Origin: Streptomyces violens
Lineage (GTDB): Bacteria; Actinomycetota; Actinomycetes; Streptomycetales; Streptomycetaceae
Direction: 5' to 3'
DNA: 64,000 nt
Assembly (NCBI RefSeq): GCF_000717745.1
Contig: NZ_JOBH01000005.1
Coordinates: 1 to 64,000 of the forward strand
This document shows, in pieces, positions 25,481 to 34,399 of this stretch. Positions within the stretch are counted from its first letter, which is position 1, and the number at the start of each line of letters is the position of its first letter. The position numbers were made by a program, and so were the translations under genes. Below the pieces are notes generated by a model that made no database searches, was not told where the DNA came from, and saw nothing but the letters and a program-made list of their open reading frames with translations.

Positions 25481-26776
25481 TCACTTGCCCTGGCCCCTTC
25501 GGTACGCCTTGCCGATGGCTTTCGGTGCCCGCAGTCGCTGGGCGGCCAGCGACAGGACCAGCAGCGTAGCGATGTACGGCGCCACGGAGACGATTTCCAG
25601 CGGGACCGTGTCGGTCGTGGCGTACCAGAGGCCGAGCAGGGCCGCGACGGCGATGCTGGCGATGCCCTGGACGCGGTGGCCGCCGCGCAGCTTCCAGACC
25701 GCGAGGCCGACGAGCAGCACCGCGAGCAGGAGGAGCAGGGCGTGCACGGTGGTGCCGCCGCCGCGGAGCTGGAAGGCGTCCATGAAGCCGAAGAGGCCCG
25801 CGCCCATGGCGACGCCGCCGGGCCGCCAGTTGCCGAAGATCATGGTGGCGAGGCCGATGTAGCCGCGGCCGCCGGTCTGGCCGTCCTGGTAGATGTGCAC
25901 GTAGATGGCGAGGAACGCGCCACCGAGACCGGCCAGCGCGCCGGAGACGATCACCGCCGCGTACTTGTACGTGTAGACGTTGACGCCGAGGGACTCGGCC
26001 GCGACCGGGCTCTCGCCGCAGGACCGCAGCCGCAGTCCGAAGGACGAGCGCCACAGGACGAAGAAGCTGAGCGCGAAGACGGCCGCGGCCAGCACGGCGA
26101 GCCAGGAGACGTTCGTGACCAGCGAGCCGAGGATGCCGGCCAGGTCGGAGACCAGGAACCAGTGGTGCTTCTCGATGGAGAGCAGCCAGTCGGAGAGGCC
26201 GGGGACCGTGAAGGTCGGCATGTCGTCCATCGGCGGGGACTGCTTGTCGTTGCCGCCCGCCTGGGCCGCCGCGCTGCCTTCCGCGCCGAACCACAGCTTG
26301 GCGAGGAACTGGGTCAGGCCGAGCGCCATGATGTTGACGGCGACGCCGGAGATGATGTGGTCGACGCCGAAGGTGACGGTGGCGATCGCGTGGATCAGGC
26401 CGCCGAGCGCGCCGCCGAGGACGCCGGCCAGCGCCGCCGCCCAGGGTCCGTACTCCCAGCCGACGAAGCCGGCGGAGAACGCGCCGAGCATCATCATGCC
26501 TTCGAGGCCGATGTTGATGACGCCGGAGCGCTCGGCCCACAGGCCGCCGAGGCCGGCGAGGCCGATCGGCACGGCGGCGTTGAGGGCCGCGGTGTACTGG
26601 CCGGAGCCGGTGAGGTCGGTCGCGCCGGTGACGACGCGGAGCAGGGACAGCAGGACGAGGGCGCCCGCGATGATCAGCAGGACCTTGGGGTAGGTCAGCT
26701 TCGCGCGGAGGGCGGCGGGCTTGCCGCCCTTGCCGCCCGGGTCCTTCGCGACCGGGGCCGTGAGGTTCTGGCTCAC
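25481..26776 (-). CDS. Nucleoside ABC transporter permease (second subunit)
   Basis: Branched-chain-type permease (BPD_transp_2 fold), 431 residues, about ten hydrophobic helices; GLWAERSGVINIGLEGMMMLGAF and GYIGLATMIFGNWRPGG are hallmarks of the BMP-family nucleoside importer permeases (YufQ/NupQ type). A periplasm-exposed insert of about 70 residues (GSAAAQAGGNDKQS...) lies in the middle. GTG 26776 overlaps the stop of the first permease by 4 nt (GTGA). Forms the membrane channel with the upstream permease. Confidence 0.92.
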   Translation of the reverse strand: MSQNLTAPVAKDPGGKGGKPAALRAKLTYPKVLLIIAGALVLLSLLRVVTGATDLTGSGQYTAALNAAVPIGLAGLGGLWAERSGVINIGLEGMMMLGAFSAGFVGWEYGPWAAALAGVLGGALGGLIHAIATVTFGVDHIISGVAVNIMALGLTQFLAKLWFGAEGSAAAQAGGNDKQSPPMDDMPTFTVPGLSDWLLSIEKHHWFLVSDLAGILGSLVTNVSWLAVLAAAVFALSFFVLWRSSFGLRLRSCGESPVAAESLGVNVYTYKYAAVIVSGALAGLGGAFLAIYVHIYQDGQTGGRGYIGLATMIFGNWRPGGVAMGAGLFGFMDAFQLRGGGTTVHALLLLLAVLLVGLAVWKLRGGHRVQGIASIAVAALLGLWYATTDTVPLEIVSVAPYIATLLVLSLAAQRLRAPKAIGKAYRRGQGK

Positions 26777-27879
26777 GCGGACACCTCCGCCTTGTCGGTC
26801 TTGCGGGCCTGCGCGGCGAGCTCCTCGCCGACCTTGCGCTGCTGGATCCGCAGGCCGTAGCGGCGTACGACTTCGTAGGCGATGACCACGCACAGCACGA
26901 TGACGCCCTGCATCACGCCGACGATCTCCTGCTCGTAGTCCTCGAACTCCAGCTGGGTGCCGGTGCGTTCCAGGAAGCCCCACAGCAGCGCGCCGGCGGC
27001 CATGCCGAGGGGGTGGTTGCGGCCGAGCAGCGCGATGGCGATGCCGGTGAAGCCGATGCCGACGGGGAAGTCGGTGCCGTAGTTGTGCGAGACGCCGAGC
27101 AGCGTCGGCATGCCGATCAGGCCCGCGGCGGCGCCGGAGAGCAGCATGGACGTGATGACCATGCGCTTGACGCTGACGCCGCCGGCCTGCGCCGCGGACT
27201 CCGACCGGCCGACCGTGCGGAGGTCGAACCCGAAGCGGGTGCGGCCGAGCACGAACCAGTACGCGAGGCCGACGACGGCCGCGACGACGAGGAAGCCGTC
27301 GAGCGGGTCGGGCTGGGTCGGGATCGTGAAGAAGTGGCTGGAGGCCGGGATGTTCGGGGTGTGGAAGAGGTTGCCGTCCTTGACCGCGAGCCGGCCTTCC
27401 TGGAGGAAGTAGCCGATCACGGCGGCCGCGATGGAGTTCAGCATGATGGTCGTGATGACCTCGCTGACCCCGCGGGTGGTCTTCAGTACGCCCGCGATGC
27501 CCGCCCAGACCGAGCCGACCAGCATCGCCACGATGATGATCAGCGGGATCTGGAGGAAGCCGGGGAGGGTGAGCGCGCCGCCGACGACCGCGGCGAAGAA
27601 GGCCGCGATGCGGTACTGGCCGTCCACGCCGATGTTGAAGAGGTTCATCCGGAAGCCGATGGCCACGGCCAGCGCGGAGAGGTAGTACGGCACCGCCTTG
27701 TTGATGATCCAGACCTGGCTGTCGCTCTTGGAGCCGAAGTCCACCATCACGGCGTAGGCGTGCAGCGGGTCCTTGCCGGTGGCCAGGATGATCACCGAGG
27801 TGATGACGAGGGCCGCGACGATGGCGAGGACCGGGGCCGCGATGCCCAGCGTGAGCTTCGTACGGTCGATCTTCTTCAC
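26773..27879 (-). CDS. Nucleoside ABC transporter permease (first subunit)
   Basis: BPD_transp_2 permease of 368 residues (YufP/NupP type): AVPYYLSALAVAIGFRMNLFNIGVDGQ and SEVITTIMLNSIA are family hallmarks, with GRNHPLGMAAGALLWGFLERTG near the end. Start GTG 27879 overlaps the ATPase stop by 4 nt, so the ATPase and both permeases are translationally coupled. Confidence 0.92.
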   Translation of the reverse strand: MKKIDRTKLTLGIAAPVLAIVAALVITSVIILATGKDPLHAYAVMVDFGSKSDSQVWIINKAVPYYLSALAVAIGFRMNLFNIGVDGQYRIAAFFAAVVGGALTLPGFLQIPLIIIVAMLVGSVWAGIAGVLKTTRGVSEVITTIMLNSIAAAVIGYFLQEGRLAVKDGNLFHTPNIPASSHFFTIPTQPDPLDGFLVVAAVVGLAYWFVLGRTRFGFDLRTVGRSESAAQAGGVSVKRMVITSMLLSGAAAGLIGMPTLLGVSHNYGTDFPVGIGFTGIAIALLGRNHPLGMAAGALLWGFLERTGTQLEFEDYEQEIVGVMQGVIVLCVVIAYEVVRRYGLRIQQRKVGEELAAQARKTDKAEVSA

Positions 27880-29483
27880 TCCGCCGCACCTCCCCCGGTC
27901 TCCGCGCCGTCCTCGGCGTGTTCCAGATGGCCGCTGGCGGCGCCGGTCATGGCCGAGCCCAACTCCTCGGGAGTGATGGTGGCGGGGTCCGCGTCGGCGA
28001 CCAGCCGGCCGCGGAACATCACCCGCAGGGTGTCGGACAGGCCGATCAGCTCGTCCAGGTCCGCGGAGATCAGCAGGACGGCCAGGCCCTCGCGGCGGGC
28101 CTCGCGGATCTGGTCCCAGATCTGCGCCTGCGCGCCGACGTCCACGCCGCGCGTGGGGTGCGCCGCGATCAGCAGCTTGGGGCGGTGGCTCATCTCGCGG
28201 CCGACGATCAGCTTCTGCTGGTTGCCGCCGGAGAGCGAGGCCGCGGTGACCTCGATGCCGGGGGTGCGGACGTCGTACTCGGCGACGATCCGCTCGGTGT
28301 CGGCGCGCGCCGCCTTCAGGTCCAGCAGCTTGCCCTTGGAGTTGGGCTTCTCGGTGACATGACCGAGGATGCGGTTCTCCCAGAGCGGGGCCTCCAGCAG
28401 CAGGCCGTGCCGGTGCCGGTCCTCGGGGACGTACCCGATGCCGTCCTCGCGCCGCTTGCGGGTGGGCGCGTGGCTGATGTCCGCGCCGTCCAGGGTGATG
28501 GTGCCGCCGTCCGGGTCGCGCATGCCCATGATGGCCTCGACCAGTTCGGCCTGGCCGTTGCCCTCGACGCCGGCGATGCCCAGGACCTCGCCCTTGTGGA
28601 TGGTGAAGCCGATGCCGTCCAGGACGGCGCGCGTGACGCCGTCGGGGTCGGTGGCGCTCAGGTGCAGCCCGTCGACCGTCAGCATCGGGGTGTCGGTGAC
28701 CGTGGACTCGCGGGTCTCCGGGGAGGGCAGTTCGCTGCCGACCATCAGCTCGGCGAGCTGCTTGGGGGTGGTGTCGGCCGGTGCCACGGAGGCGACGGTC
28801 GTGCCGCGCCGGATGACGGTGATGTCGTCGGCGACGGAGAGCACTTCACCCAGCTTGTGCGAGATGAAGATGACGGTGAGGCCCTCGGCCTTGAGCTCAC
28901 GCAGGTTGTCGAAGAGCGCGTCGACCTCCTGCGGGACCAGGACGGCCGTCGGCTCGTCGAGGATGAGCGTACGGGCGCCTCGGTAGAGGACCTTGAGGAT
29001 CTCCACGCGCTGCCGGTCGGCGACGCCGAGGTCCTCGACCAGGACGTCGGGGCGTACGTTCAGCCCGTACCGGTCGGAGACCTCGAGAACGGCCTTGCGG
29101 GCCGCCGCGCCGATGCCGTGCAGCTTCTCGGCGCCCAGGACGATGTTCTCCAGGACGGTGAGATTGTCGGCGAGCATGAAGTGCTGGTGCACCATGCCGA
29201 TACCGCGGGCGATGGCGTCGGCGGGGCTCGCGAAGCTCACCTGCTCGCCGTCGATCGCGATGGTGCCCTCGTCCGGCTTCTGCATGCCGTAGAGGATCTT
29301 CATCAGGGTGGACTTGCCCGCGCCGTTCTCCCCGACCAGGGCGTGCACGGTGCCGCGCCGGACGGTGATGCCGATGTCGTGGTTGGCGACGACGCCGGGG
29401 AACCGCTTGGTGATGCCGCGGAGTTCGACGGCAGGGGCCGCGGCGGGGGCGCGCTCTGCCGGGGGGCTGCTGGACGCTGTGAT
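27876..29483 (-). CDS. Nucleoside ABC transporter ATP-binding protein, likely ATC start
   Basis: Tandem-ABC ATPase (MglA/NupO type), 535 residues. First cassette: Walker A GENGAGKST, Walker B LILDEPTAVL; second cassette: degenerate Walker A GVEGNGQAE, signature LSGGNQQK. The start is unusual: GAGGAG lies 8 nt before an ATC codon at 29483, the only plausible initiation site before the conserved core; the next upstream in-frame start (GTG 29546) would force translation through the perfect hairpin at 29511-29540 with a non-conserved leader. I therefore prefer ATC, with GTG 29546 as alternative. Confidence 0.88.
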   Translation of the reverse strand: MTASSSPPAERAPAAAPAVELRGITKRFPGVVANHDIGITVRRGTVHALVGENGAGKSTLMKILYGMQKPDEGTIAIDGEQVSFASPADAIARGIGMVHQHFMLADNLTVLENIVLGAEKLHGIGAAARKAVLEVSDRYGLNVRPDVLVEDLGVADRQRVEILKVLYRGARTLILDEPTAVLVPQEVDALFDNLRELKAEGLTVIFISHKLGEVLSVADDITVIRRGTTVASVAPADTTPKQLAELMVGSELPSPETRESTVTDTPMLTVDGLHLSATDPDGVTRAVLDGIGFTIHKGEVLGIAGVEGNGQAELVEAIMGMRDPDGGTITLDGADISHAPTRKRREDGIGYVPEDRHRHGLLLEAPLWENRILGHVTEKPNSKGKLLDLKAARADTERIVAEYDVRTPGIEVTAASLSGGNQQKLIVGREMSHRPKLLIAAHPTRGVDVGAQAQIWDQIREARREGLAVLLISADLDELIGLSDTLRVMFRGRLVADADPATITPEELGSAMTGAASGHLEHAEDGAETGGGAAE

Positions 29484-29510
29484 GGCGCACTCTCCTCGGA
29501 GAGAAGGAGC

Positions 29511-29540
29511 GAGGGCGGGGCGGAGCAGGGCCCCGCCCTC
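29511..29540 (-). terminator. Intercistronic hairpin between BMP and ATPase genes
   Basis: Perfect 11-bp stem (29511-29521 with 29530-29540), 8-nt loop, 22 nt after the lipoprotein stop. In an ABC operon this is expected to stop part of transcription or to protect the lipoprotein mRNA, giving more binding protein than membrane subunits. Confidence 0.65.
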
Positions 29541-29561
29541 GGACACAGGCTCGTGGAGCTC

Positions 29562-30596
29562 TTACTTGGCGGGGTTCTCGGCGACCTTGACCTTGCCGTC
29601 GACGATCCGCTTCTTCGCCGCGTCCAGTTCGTCCTTGAGGTCGTCGATGTGGCCGCCGGAGGTGGCCAGGCTGACGCCGTCCTGCTTCAGCGTGAGGTGG
29701 ACGGTGCCGGTCAGCGGCTTGCCGTCCTTGACGCTCTTGATCACGTCGTAGACCGCCACGTCGACGTTCTTCACGACGGAGGTCAGGATCTGGTCCTTGT
29801 ACTTGGCCAGGCCCGGCTGCTCGTACTGGTCGGAGTCCACGCCGATCGCCCAGGCGCCCTTCTTGCCGGCGACCATCTCGATCGCGCCGGCGCCGGACTG
29901 GCCCGCCGCGGAGTAGATGACGTCCTTGCCGTCGTCGAGCATGCCCTTGGCCTTGCCCTTGGCGGCCGCCGGGTCGTTGAAGCCCTTGTCGTCGTTGGCG
30001 TAGAGGTACTGGGACGTGACCTTGACCTTCGGGTCGGTGTCCTTGACGCCCTGCTCGAAGCCGGCCTGGAACTTCTGGATCAGCGCGTTGTTCACACCGC
30101 CGATGAAGCCGACCTTCTTGGTCTTGGTCTTCAGGGCCGCGGCGACGCCGGCGAGGTAGGAGCCCTCGTTCTCGGCGAAGTTGATGCCGTAGACGTTCTT
30201 GGCGGTGGACGCGGAGTCCACGACCGCGAAGGTCGTCTTGGGGAACTTCTTGGCGACCTTGTTGATGGAATTGCCGTAGTTGAAGCCGACGCCGATGACG
30301 GGGTTGAAGCCGGCCTCCGCGAGGGAGGTGAGCCGCTGCTCGCGGTCGGCCTCCGTCTCGCCGTTCTTGGCGGTCATGAGCTTGGACTTCACGCCCAGCT
30401 CCTTCTCGGCCTTGTCCGTGCCGCGGGCGGCCGCCTCGTTGAACGAGTGGTCGTCCCGGCCGCCGACGTCGAAGGCGAGGCCGACGCCCTTGTTCTTGCC
30501 GGCGGCCTCCGTGGAGGATTCACCGCATGCGGTCAGCGAACAGGCGAGGGCCGCGGAGGCTATACCCGCGGCAGCGATCTTGGTTACCCGGCGCAC
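29562..30596 (-). CDS. BMP family nucleoside-binding lipoprotein
   Basis: Substrate-binding lipoprotein of the BMP/PnrA/Med family, 344 residues. Signal peptide with lipobox SLTAC (Cys24), then VGLAFDVGGRDDHSFNEAA (PnrA-like nucleoside pocket start), FNPVIGVGFNYG, VGFIGGVNN and IYSAAGQSGAG typical of the family. Captures nucleosides outside the membrane for the ATPase/permease complex. Starts at GTG 30596, with its promoter about 45-65 nt upstream at the palindrome variant. Confidence 0.93.
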   Translation of the reverse strand: MRRVTKIAAAGIASAALACSLTACGESSTEAAGKNKGVGLAFDVGGRDDHSFNEAAARGTDKAEKELGVKSKLMTAKNGETEADREQRLTSLAEAGFNPVIGVGFNYGNSINKVAKKFPKTTFAVVDSASTAKNVYGINFAENEGSYLAGVAAALKTKTKKVGFIGGVNNALIQKFQAGFEQGVKDTDPKVKVTSQYLYANDDKGFNDPAAAKGKAKGMLDDGKDVIYSAAGQSGAGAIEMVAGKKGAWAIGVDSDQYEQPGLAKYKDQILTSVVKNVDVAVYDVIKSVKDGKPLTGTVHLTLKQDGVSLATSGGHIDDLKDELDAAKKRIVDGKVKVAENPAK

Positions 30597-30650
30597 GAGG
30601 GGTCCCCTTCGGCTCGTAGCGCCTCCTACGGCGCTGATTCCGCCGCATCG

Positions 30651-30662
30651 TAACGCGCGTAG
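30651..30662. promoter_or_regulatory. Nucleoside-regulon palindrome D (variant), transporter operon promoter
   Basis: Variant of the palindrome, TAACGCGCGTAG, matching 10 of 12 positions. On the minus strand its end overlaps a TACGAT hexamer (complement of 30647-30652) that can serve as -10 for the BMP gene, giving a leader of about 45 nt. Confidence 0.55.
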
Positions 30663-30728
30663 ATGCCAGATAAAGGGGTGTCTGGAAGCCGTTATCGGAT
30701 CGTCGCGAAGCGCGGCCGACGGCTGTGT

Positions 30729-31979
30729 TTACAGCACGTTGCGGTCGAGCAACGCGGCGGCCGTGAACAGTTCGACGCCCACCCGGACCGCCTCTTCGTC
30801 GACGTCGAAGTCGCCCTGGTGCAGGTCGCGTCCGACGGGGTCGCCGACCGGCTTCACGCCCAGGCGCGCCATCGCGCCCGGCACCTTCTCCAGGTACCAG
30901 GAGAAGTCCTCGCCGCCGAGGGACTGCTCGGTGTCCTCCACCGACTCGGGGCCGCGGCGGGCCGCCATGGCGTTCTGCAGCAGCGAGGTGGTCATCGGCT
31001 CGTTGACCACCGGCGGGACTCCGCGCACGTACGTGATCTGGGACTTGGCGCGGTGCAGCGTGGCGATCTCGTCGATCGCGGCGTAGACCAGGTCCGGCGC
31101 CTGCCGCCAGGCCTCCAGGTCCAGGCAGCGGACCGTGCCGGACAGCTCGGCGCGCTGCGGGATGACGTTGCACGCGTGGCCGGTCTCCAGGCGGCCCCAG
31201 GTCACGGCGAGCCCGGCGCGGGCGTCGACCCGGCGGGCGATCAGCGAGGGCACGTCGACGGCGACCCGTGCGGCGGCGGTGACCAGATCGGTGGTCAGAT
31301 GCGGGCGGGCCGTGTGGCCGCCGGGGCCCTCCAGCGCGACCTCCAGCCGGTCGCAGGCGGAGGTGATCGGGCCGGTCCGCAGCCCGATCCGGCCCACCTC
31401 GACCTTCGGGTCGCAGTGCACCGCGAGGATGCGGCCGACGCCTTCCAGGACGCCGCAGTCGATCGCGTCGGTGGCGCCGCCGGGCAGCACCTCCTCGGCG
31501 GGCTGGAACAGCAGCCGTACGGGGCCGGGCAGCAGGCCCTGCGCCGCGAGGTCGGCGAGCACCAGCCCGGCGCCGAGCACGACGGTGGTGTGCACGTCGT
31601 GGCCGCAGGCGTGGGCGCGGTCGGGCACCGTGGAGCGGTAGTCGACGGTCTTGGTGTCCGGGATGGGCAGCGCGTCGATGTCGGCCCGCAGCGCGAGCAT
31701 GGGGCGCCCGGCGGCCGGTGTCGTACCGGGGTCCCTGCCGATGTCGCAGATCAGCCCCGTACCGGTGTCCAGCACCCGCGGGGCGAGGCCGGCCTTCTCC
31801 AGCCGCGCCTTGAGCGCCGCGGTGGTCCGGAACTCCTGATTCCCCAGCTCTGGATGCATGTGCAAGTCCCGCCGGAAGGCGATGAGTTCGGCGAGCAACT
31901 CCTCGGTGAGCGCTCCGGGCAGGGAACCGTGTACAGGGCTGGCATCGGCTTCGGGTCCGCGGGACATCAGTTGGTTCAC
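30729..31979 (-). CDS. M20 family amidohydrolase
   Basis: Metal-dependent amidohydrolase/aminoacylase of the M20D type (hippurate hydrolase, N-acyl amino acid hydrolase), 416 residues. Motifs: FRRDLHMHPELGNQEF, ACGHDVHT, LLFQPAEE and a late GGEDFSWYL. Substrate not predictable. Start GTG 31979 or ATG 31967. Upstream (31980-32175) is a 196-bp gap without a gene that I recognise; it holds the promoter of this gene and the end of the polymer cluster. Confidence 0.88.
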   Translation of the reverse strand: MNQLMSRGPEADASPVHGSLPGALTEELLAELIAFRRDLHMHPELGNQEFRTTAALKARLEKAGLAPRVLDTGTGLICDIGRDPGTTPAAGRPMLALRADIDALPIPDTKTVDYRSTVPDRAHACGHDVHTTVVLGAGLVLADLAAQGLLPGPVRLLFQPAEEVLPGGATDAIDCGVLEGVGRILAVHCDPKVEVGRIGLRTGPITSACDRLEVALEGPGGHTARPHLTTDLVTAAARVAVDVPSLIARRVDARAGLAVTWGRLETGHACNVIPQRAELSGTVRCLDLEAWRQAPDLVYAAIDEIATLHRAKSQITYVRGVPPVVNEPMTTSLLQNAMAARRGPESVEDTEQSLGGEDFSWYLEKVPGAMARLGVKPVGDPVGRDLHQGDFDVDEEAVRVGVELFTAAALLDRNVL

Positions 31980-32175
31980 CCGCTGAAGGTTACGGGGCCG
32001 AGCGGGGCAACTGTCCGTCGATCAACAAAAGTTCAGCCCGTTAGGGGAAGACAATCTAGGCCGCCCGGCGCATGGACAGGTCATCGAGGGGGTATGACCA
32101 AGGGTTTCACACAGCGGCGAATCCCAAACACCGATCTTGTCCGCGAGGCCTGTCCCGGCGCCCGTCCGCAGCTCT

Positions 32176-33384
32176 TCAGAAGCTCCCGGCGTAGGTGAGT
32201 CGCTGCACGTCACGGGCGGTGCCGGTGACGCCGGAGAGGAATCCCTGGGCGCGCGGGGACGCCTTGGTGGTGAGCCAGGCCGGGTCCACGTCGCACACCG
32301 CGACCTTCACTCCCGTGCCGACGAGCGCGAGCGGCAGGGTGTGCACCACGGTGGACGGGAAGCTGAGGATCGTGCGGCCGATCGGGCCGCGCCGGGCGAT
32401 CAGTTCGAGCGGCAGGTCGGGCCGGACGATCTCCAGCCCGGTGGCGGCCTCCAGCGCGTGCAGCTTGTCGGCGCTCTCCCTGCGGTGCGCGAAGTAGCGG
32501 GTGGCGCCGTGCGTACGGGCCAGGGCGCGGACGGCCGCGAGGTAGTGGTCCGGGTCGACGACGCCGGTCTCGACCAGGGAGGTGCCGACGATGTCGGTGC
32601 CGCGGGTGAGCCTGGGCGGGCCGAAGCGGGCCCGGGTCCAGGAGAAGTCGTTGGCGGTGACCGTCACGCCCGGCGGGGGCTCGACGGGCATCGAGGAGAA
32701 AACTCCGACGCTACGGCTGCCCGTACGGCGGTCGCTGTCCGGTACGGGGGTGAGCCGGCGGCGTGCGGTGGCGGAGAACGGCGCGAAAACGAGGTCGCGC
32801 GCGCCGCGGCTGCCGCCGCTGCGGTGCCAGCGCACCAGCCGCTCGCCGCGCGCCAGCTGGGAGATGAACTCCATGGTCGCGGTGCCGTCGTCGACCACGA
32901 CGAGGTCCCGGGCCCGGGCCAGCGTCAGCAGTAGCTGGACGTAGCGCGAGAACGGGTCGCCGATGACGATGCGGCGGGCGCGGCGCAGCAGCGGGGCCAG
33001 GCCCCCGATGGTCCGCAGGGGGGCGGCCGCGCCGCCGCGCGCCTCCTCCCAGCGGACCGTGCAGCCCTCGTCCCGGGCCAGCTCCGCCATCCGGCGCAGC
33101 TGGCCACGGGTCATCGGGTCGTGCGGGGAGAGCACGACGACGGTGAGCGCACCGGCCTCCATGGCCTGCGCAGTTTTCGCTCCGTACGCCCATTCCAGGA
33201 CGTTCAGGAGCTGCACCGGGCTCTCGACGAAGGCGAGGGTGGTGCCGGCGGCGTCCGAGTTCCGCCGGAACACCCTGCGGGGGCGGGCGGCCCTGCGGGA
33301 GTCAGGGCTGCCCGCCGCCTCCTGGGCCGGGTCCCCACACCCGGCCTCGGGGACAGGGCGCCGGGCCCCGCCTGCTGCGCTCAC
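32176..33384 (-). CDS. Polysialyltransferase-like protein
   Basis: A 402-residue protein that I place in the alpha-2,8-polysialyltransferase family from the layout: TLAFVESPVQLLNVLEW near the start, RRARRIVIGDPFSRYVQLLL, VVVDDGTATMEFI, late YFAHRRESADKLHAL and PLELIARRGPIGRTILSFPSTVVHTLPLAL. These correspond to the HP and SS/T motifs of bacterial sialyltransferases. It lies 20 nt after the neuB-like gene, starting at GTG 33384. Probable role: transfer of CMP-activated ulosonic acid to a growing cell-surface polymer, from context. Confidence 0.8.
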   Translation of the reverse strand: MSAAGGARRPVPEAGCGDPAQEAAGSPDSRRAARPRRVFRRNSDAAGTTLAFVESPVQLLNVLEWAYGAKTAQAMEAGALTVVVLSPHDPMTRGQLRRMAELARDEGCTVRWEEARGGAAAPLRTIGGLAPLLRRARRIVIGDPFSRYVQLLLTLARARDLVVVDDGTATMEFISQLARGERLVRWHRSGGSRGARDLVFAPFSATARRRLTPVPDSDRRTGSRSVGVFSSMPVEPPPGVTVTANDFSWTRARFGPPRLTRGTDIVGTSLVETGVVDPDHYLAAVRALARTHGATRYFAHRRESADKLHALEAATGLEIVRPDLPLELIARRGPIGRTILSFPSTVVHTLPLALVGTGVKVAVCDVDPAWLTTKASPRAQGFLSGVTGTARDVQRLTYAGSF

Positions 33385-33404
33385 GGTGTCGTCGCGCTTT
33401 CTGT

Positions 33405-34343
33405 TCAGACCGAGACCGGCTCGCGGTCGGCCTCGGCGGCCTCGGTCTCGGCGACGACGCCCGCGACGCGGCGGAGCTTCTTCATCGGGCCGAGCTCGCT
33501 CTCGTACACCTTCTTGACGCCGTCACCGAGGGACTCCTCGATGGTGCGGATGTCGCGGACCAGGCGGGTCAGACCGCCCGGCTCGACGGAGGCGGCCTGG
33601 TCGGAGCCCCACATCGCGCGGTCGAGGGTGATGTGGCGCTCGACGAAGGTGGCGCCGAGGGCGACGGCGGCGAGGGTGGTCTGCAGGCCGGTCTCGTGGC
33701 CGGAGTAGCCGATCGGGACGTTCGGGTACTCGTCCTGCAGAGTGTTGATCATCCGCAGGTTCAGCTCCTCGGCCTTGGCCGGGTAGGTGCTGGTGGCGTG
33801 GCAGAGCAGGATGTTGTCGCTGCCCAGGACCTCGACCGCGTGGCGGATCTGCTTCGGAGTGGACATACCGGTGGAGAGGATGACCGTACGGCCGGTGGCG
33901 CGCATGGCCTTCAGCAGCTCGTCGTCGGTCAGCGAGGCGGAGGCGACCTTGTAGGCCGGAACCTCGAACTTCTCCAGGAAGTCGACCGACTCGACGTCCC
34001 ACGGGGAAGCGAACCAGTGGATGTTGCGCTTCTTGCAGTAGTCCGCGATGGCGCGGTAGCCGTCCTCGTCGAACTCCACGCGGTGGCGGTAGTCGATGTA
34101 GGTCATCCGGCCCCAGGGGGTGTCGCGCTCGATCTCCCACTGGTCGCGCGGGGTGCAGACCTCGGGGGTGCGCTTCTGGAACTTCACGGCGTCGCAGCCG
34201 GCGTCCGCGGCGGCGTCGATCAGCGCGAACGCGTTCTCCAGGTCGCCGTTGTGGTTGATGCCGATTTCACCGGTGACGTAGACGGGGTGGCCGGGGCCGA
34301 CGAGGCGGTCACCGATGGTGCGAACGCGGTTGTTGCTGGTCAT
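33405..34343 (-). CDS. neuB: Sialic/nonulosonic acid synthase, NeuB family
   Basis: N-acetylneuraminate synthase family, about 312 residues: TIM-barrel with YVTGEIGINHNGDL, DAVKFQKRTPEV, WFASPWDVESVDFLE, GYSGHETG and VERHITLDRAMWGSDQ, all standard. Shorter than E. coli NeuB (346), without the C-terminal antifreeze-like SAF domain, the size of Kdo8P/Kdn9P-type synthases. It condenses phosphoenolpyruvate with a hexose(amine) phosphate or mannosamine. ATG 34343 follows GAAGGAA; GTG 34364 is an alternative. The fused HAD phosphatase next door fits a 9-phosphate product (Kdn-type route). Confidence 0.9.
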   Translation of the reverse strand: MTSNNRVRTIGDRLVGPGHPVYVTGEIGINHNGDLENAFALIDAAADAGCDAVKFQKRTPEVCTPRDQWEIERDTPWGRMTYIDYRHRVEFDEDGYRAIADYCKKRNIHWFASPWDVESVDFLEKFEVPAYKVASASLTDDELLKAMRATGRTVILSTGMSTPKQIRHAVEVLGSDNILLCHATSTYPAKAEELNLRMINTLQDEYPNVPIGYSGHETGLQTTLAAVALGATFVERHITLDRAMWGSDQAASVEPGGLTRLVRDIRTIEESLGDGVKKVYESELGPMKKLRRVAGVVAETEAAEADREPVSV

Positions 34344-34399
34344 CTTGGGGAGTTCCTTCTTCACTAGGGGTTCTCTGGGCTACGGGTGGTGGGTGCGGC

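Noticed and set aside
27918..30653. Long plus-strand frame of 900 codons opposite the ATPase and BMP genes
   Set aside because: Shadow of well-conserved minus-strand genes; no start site and no domain.
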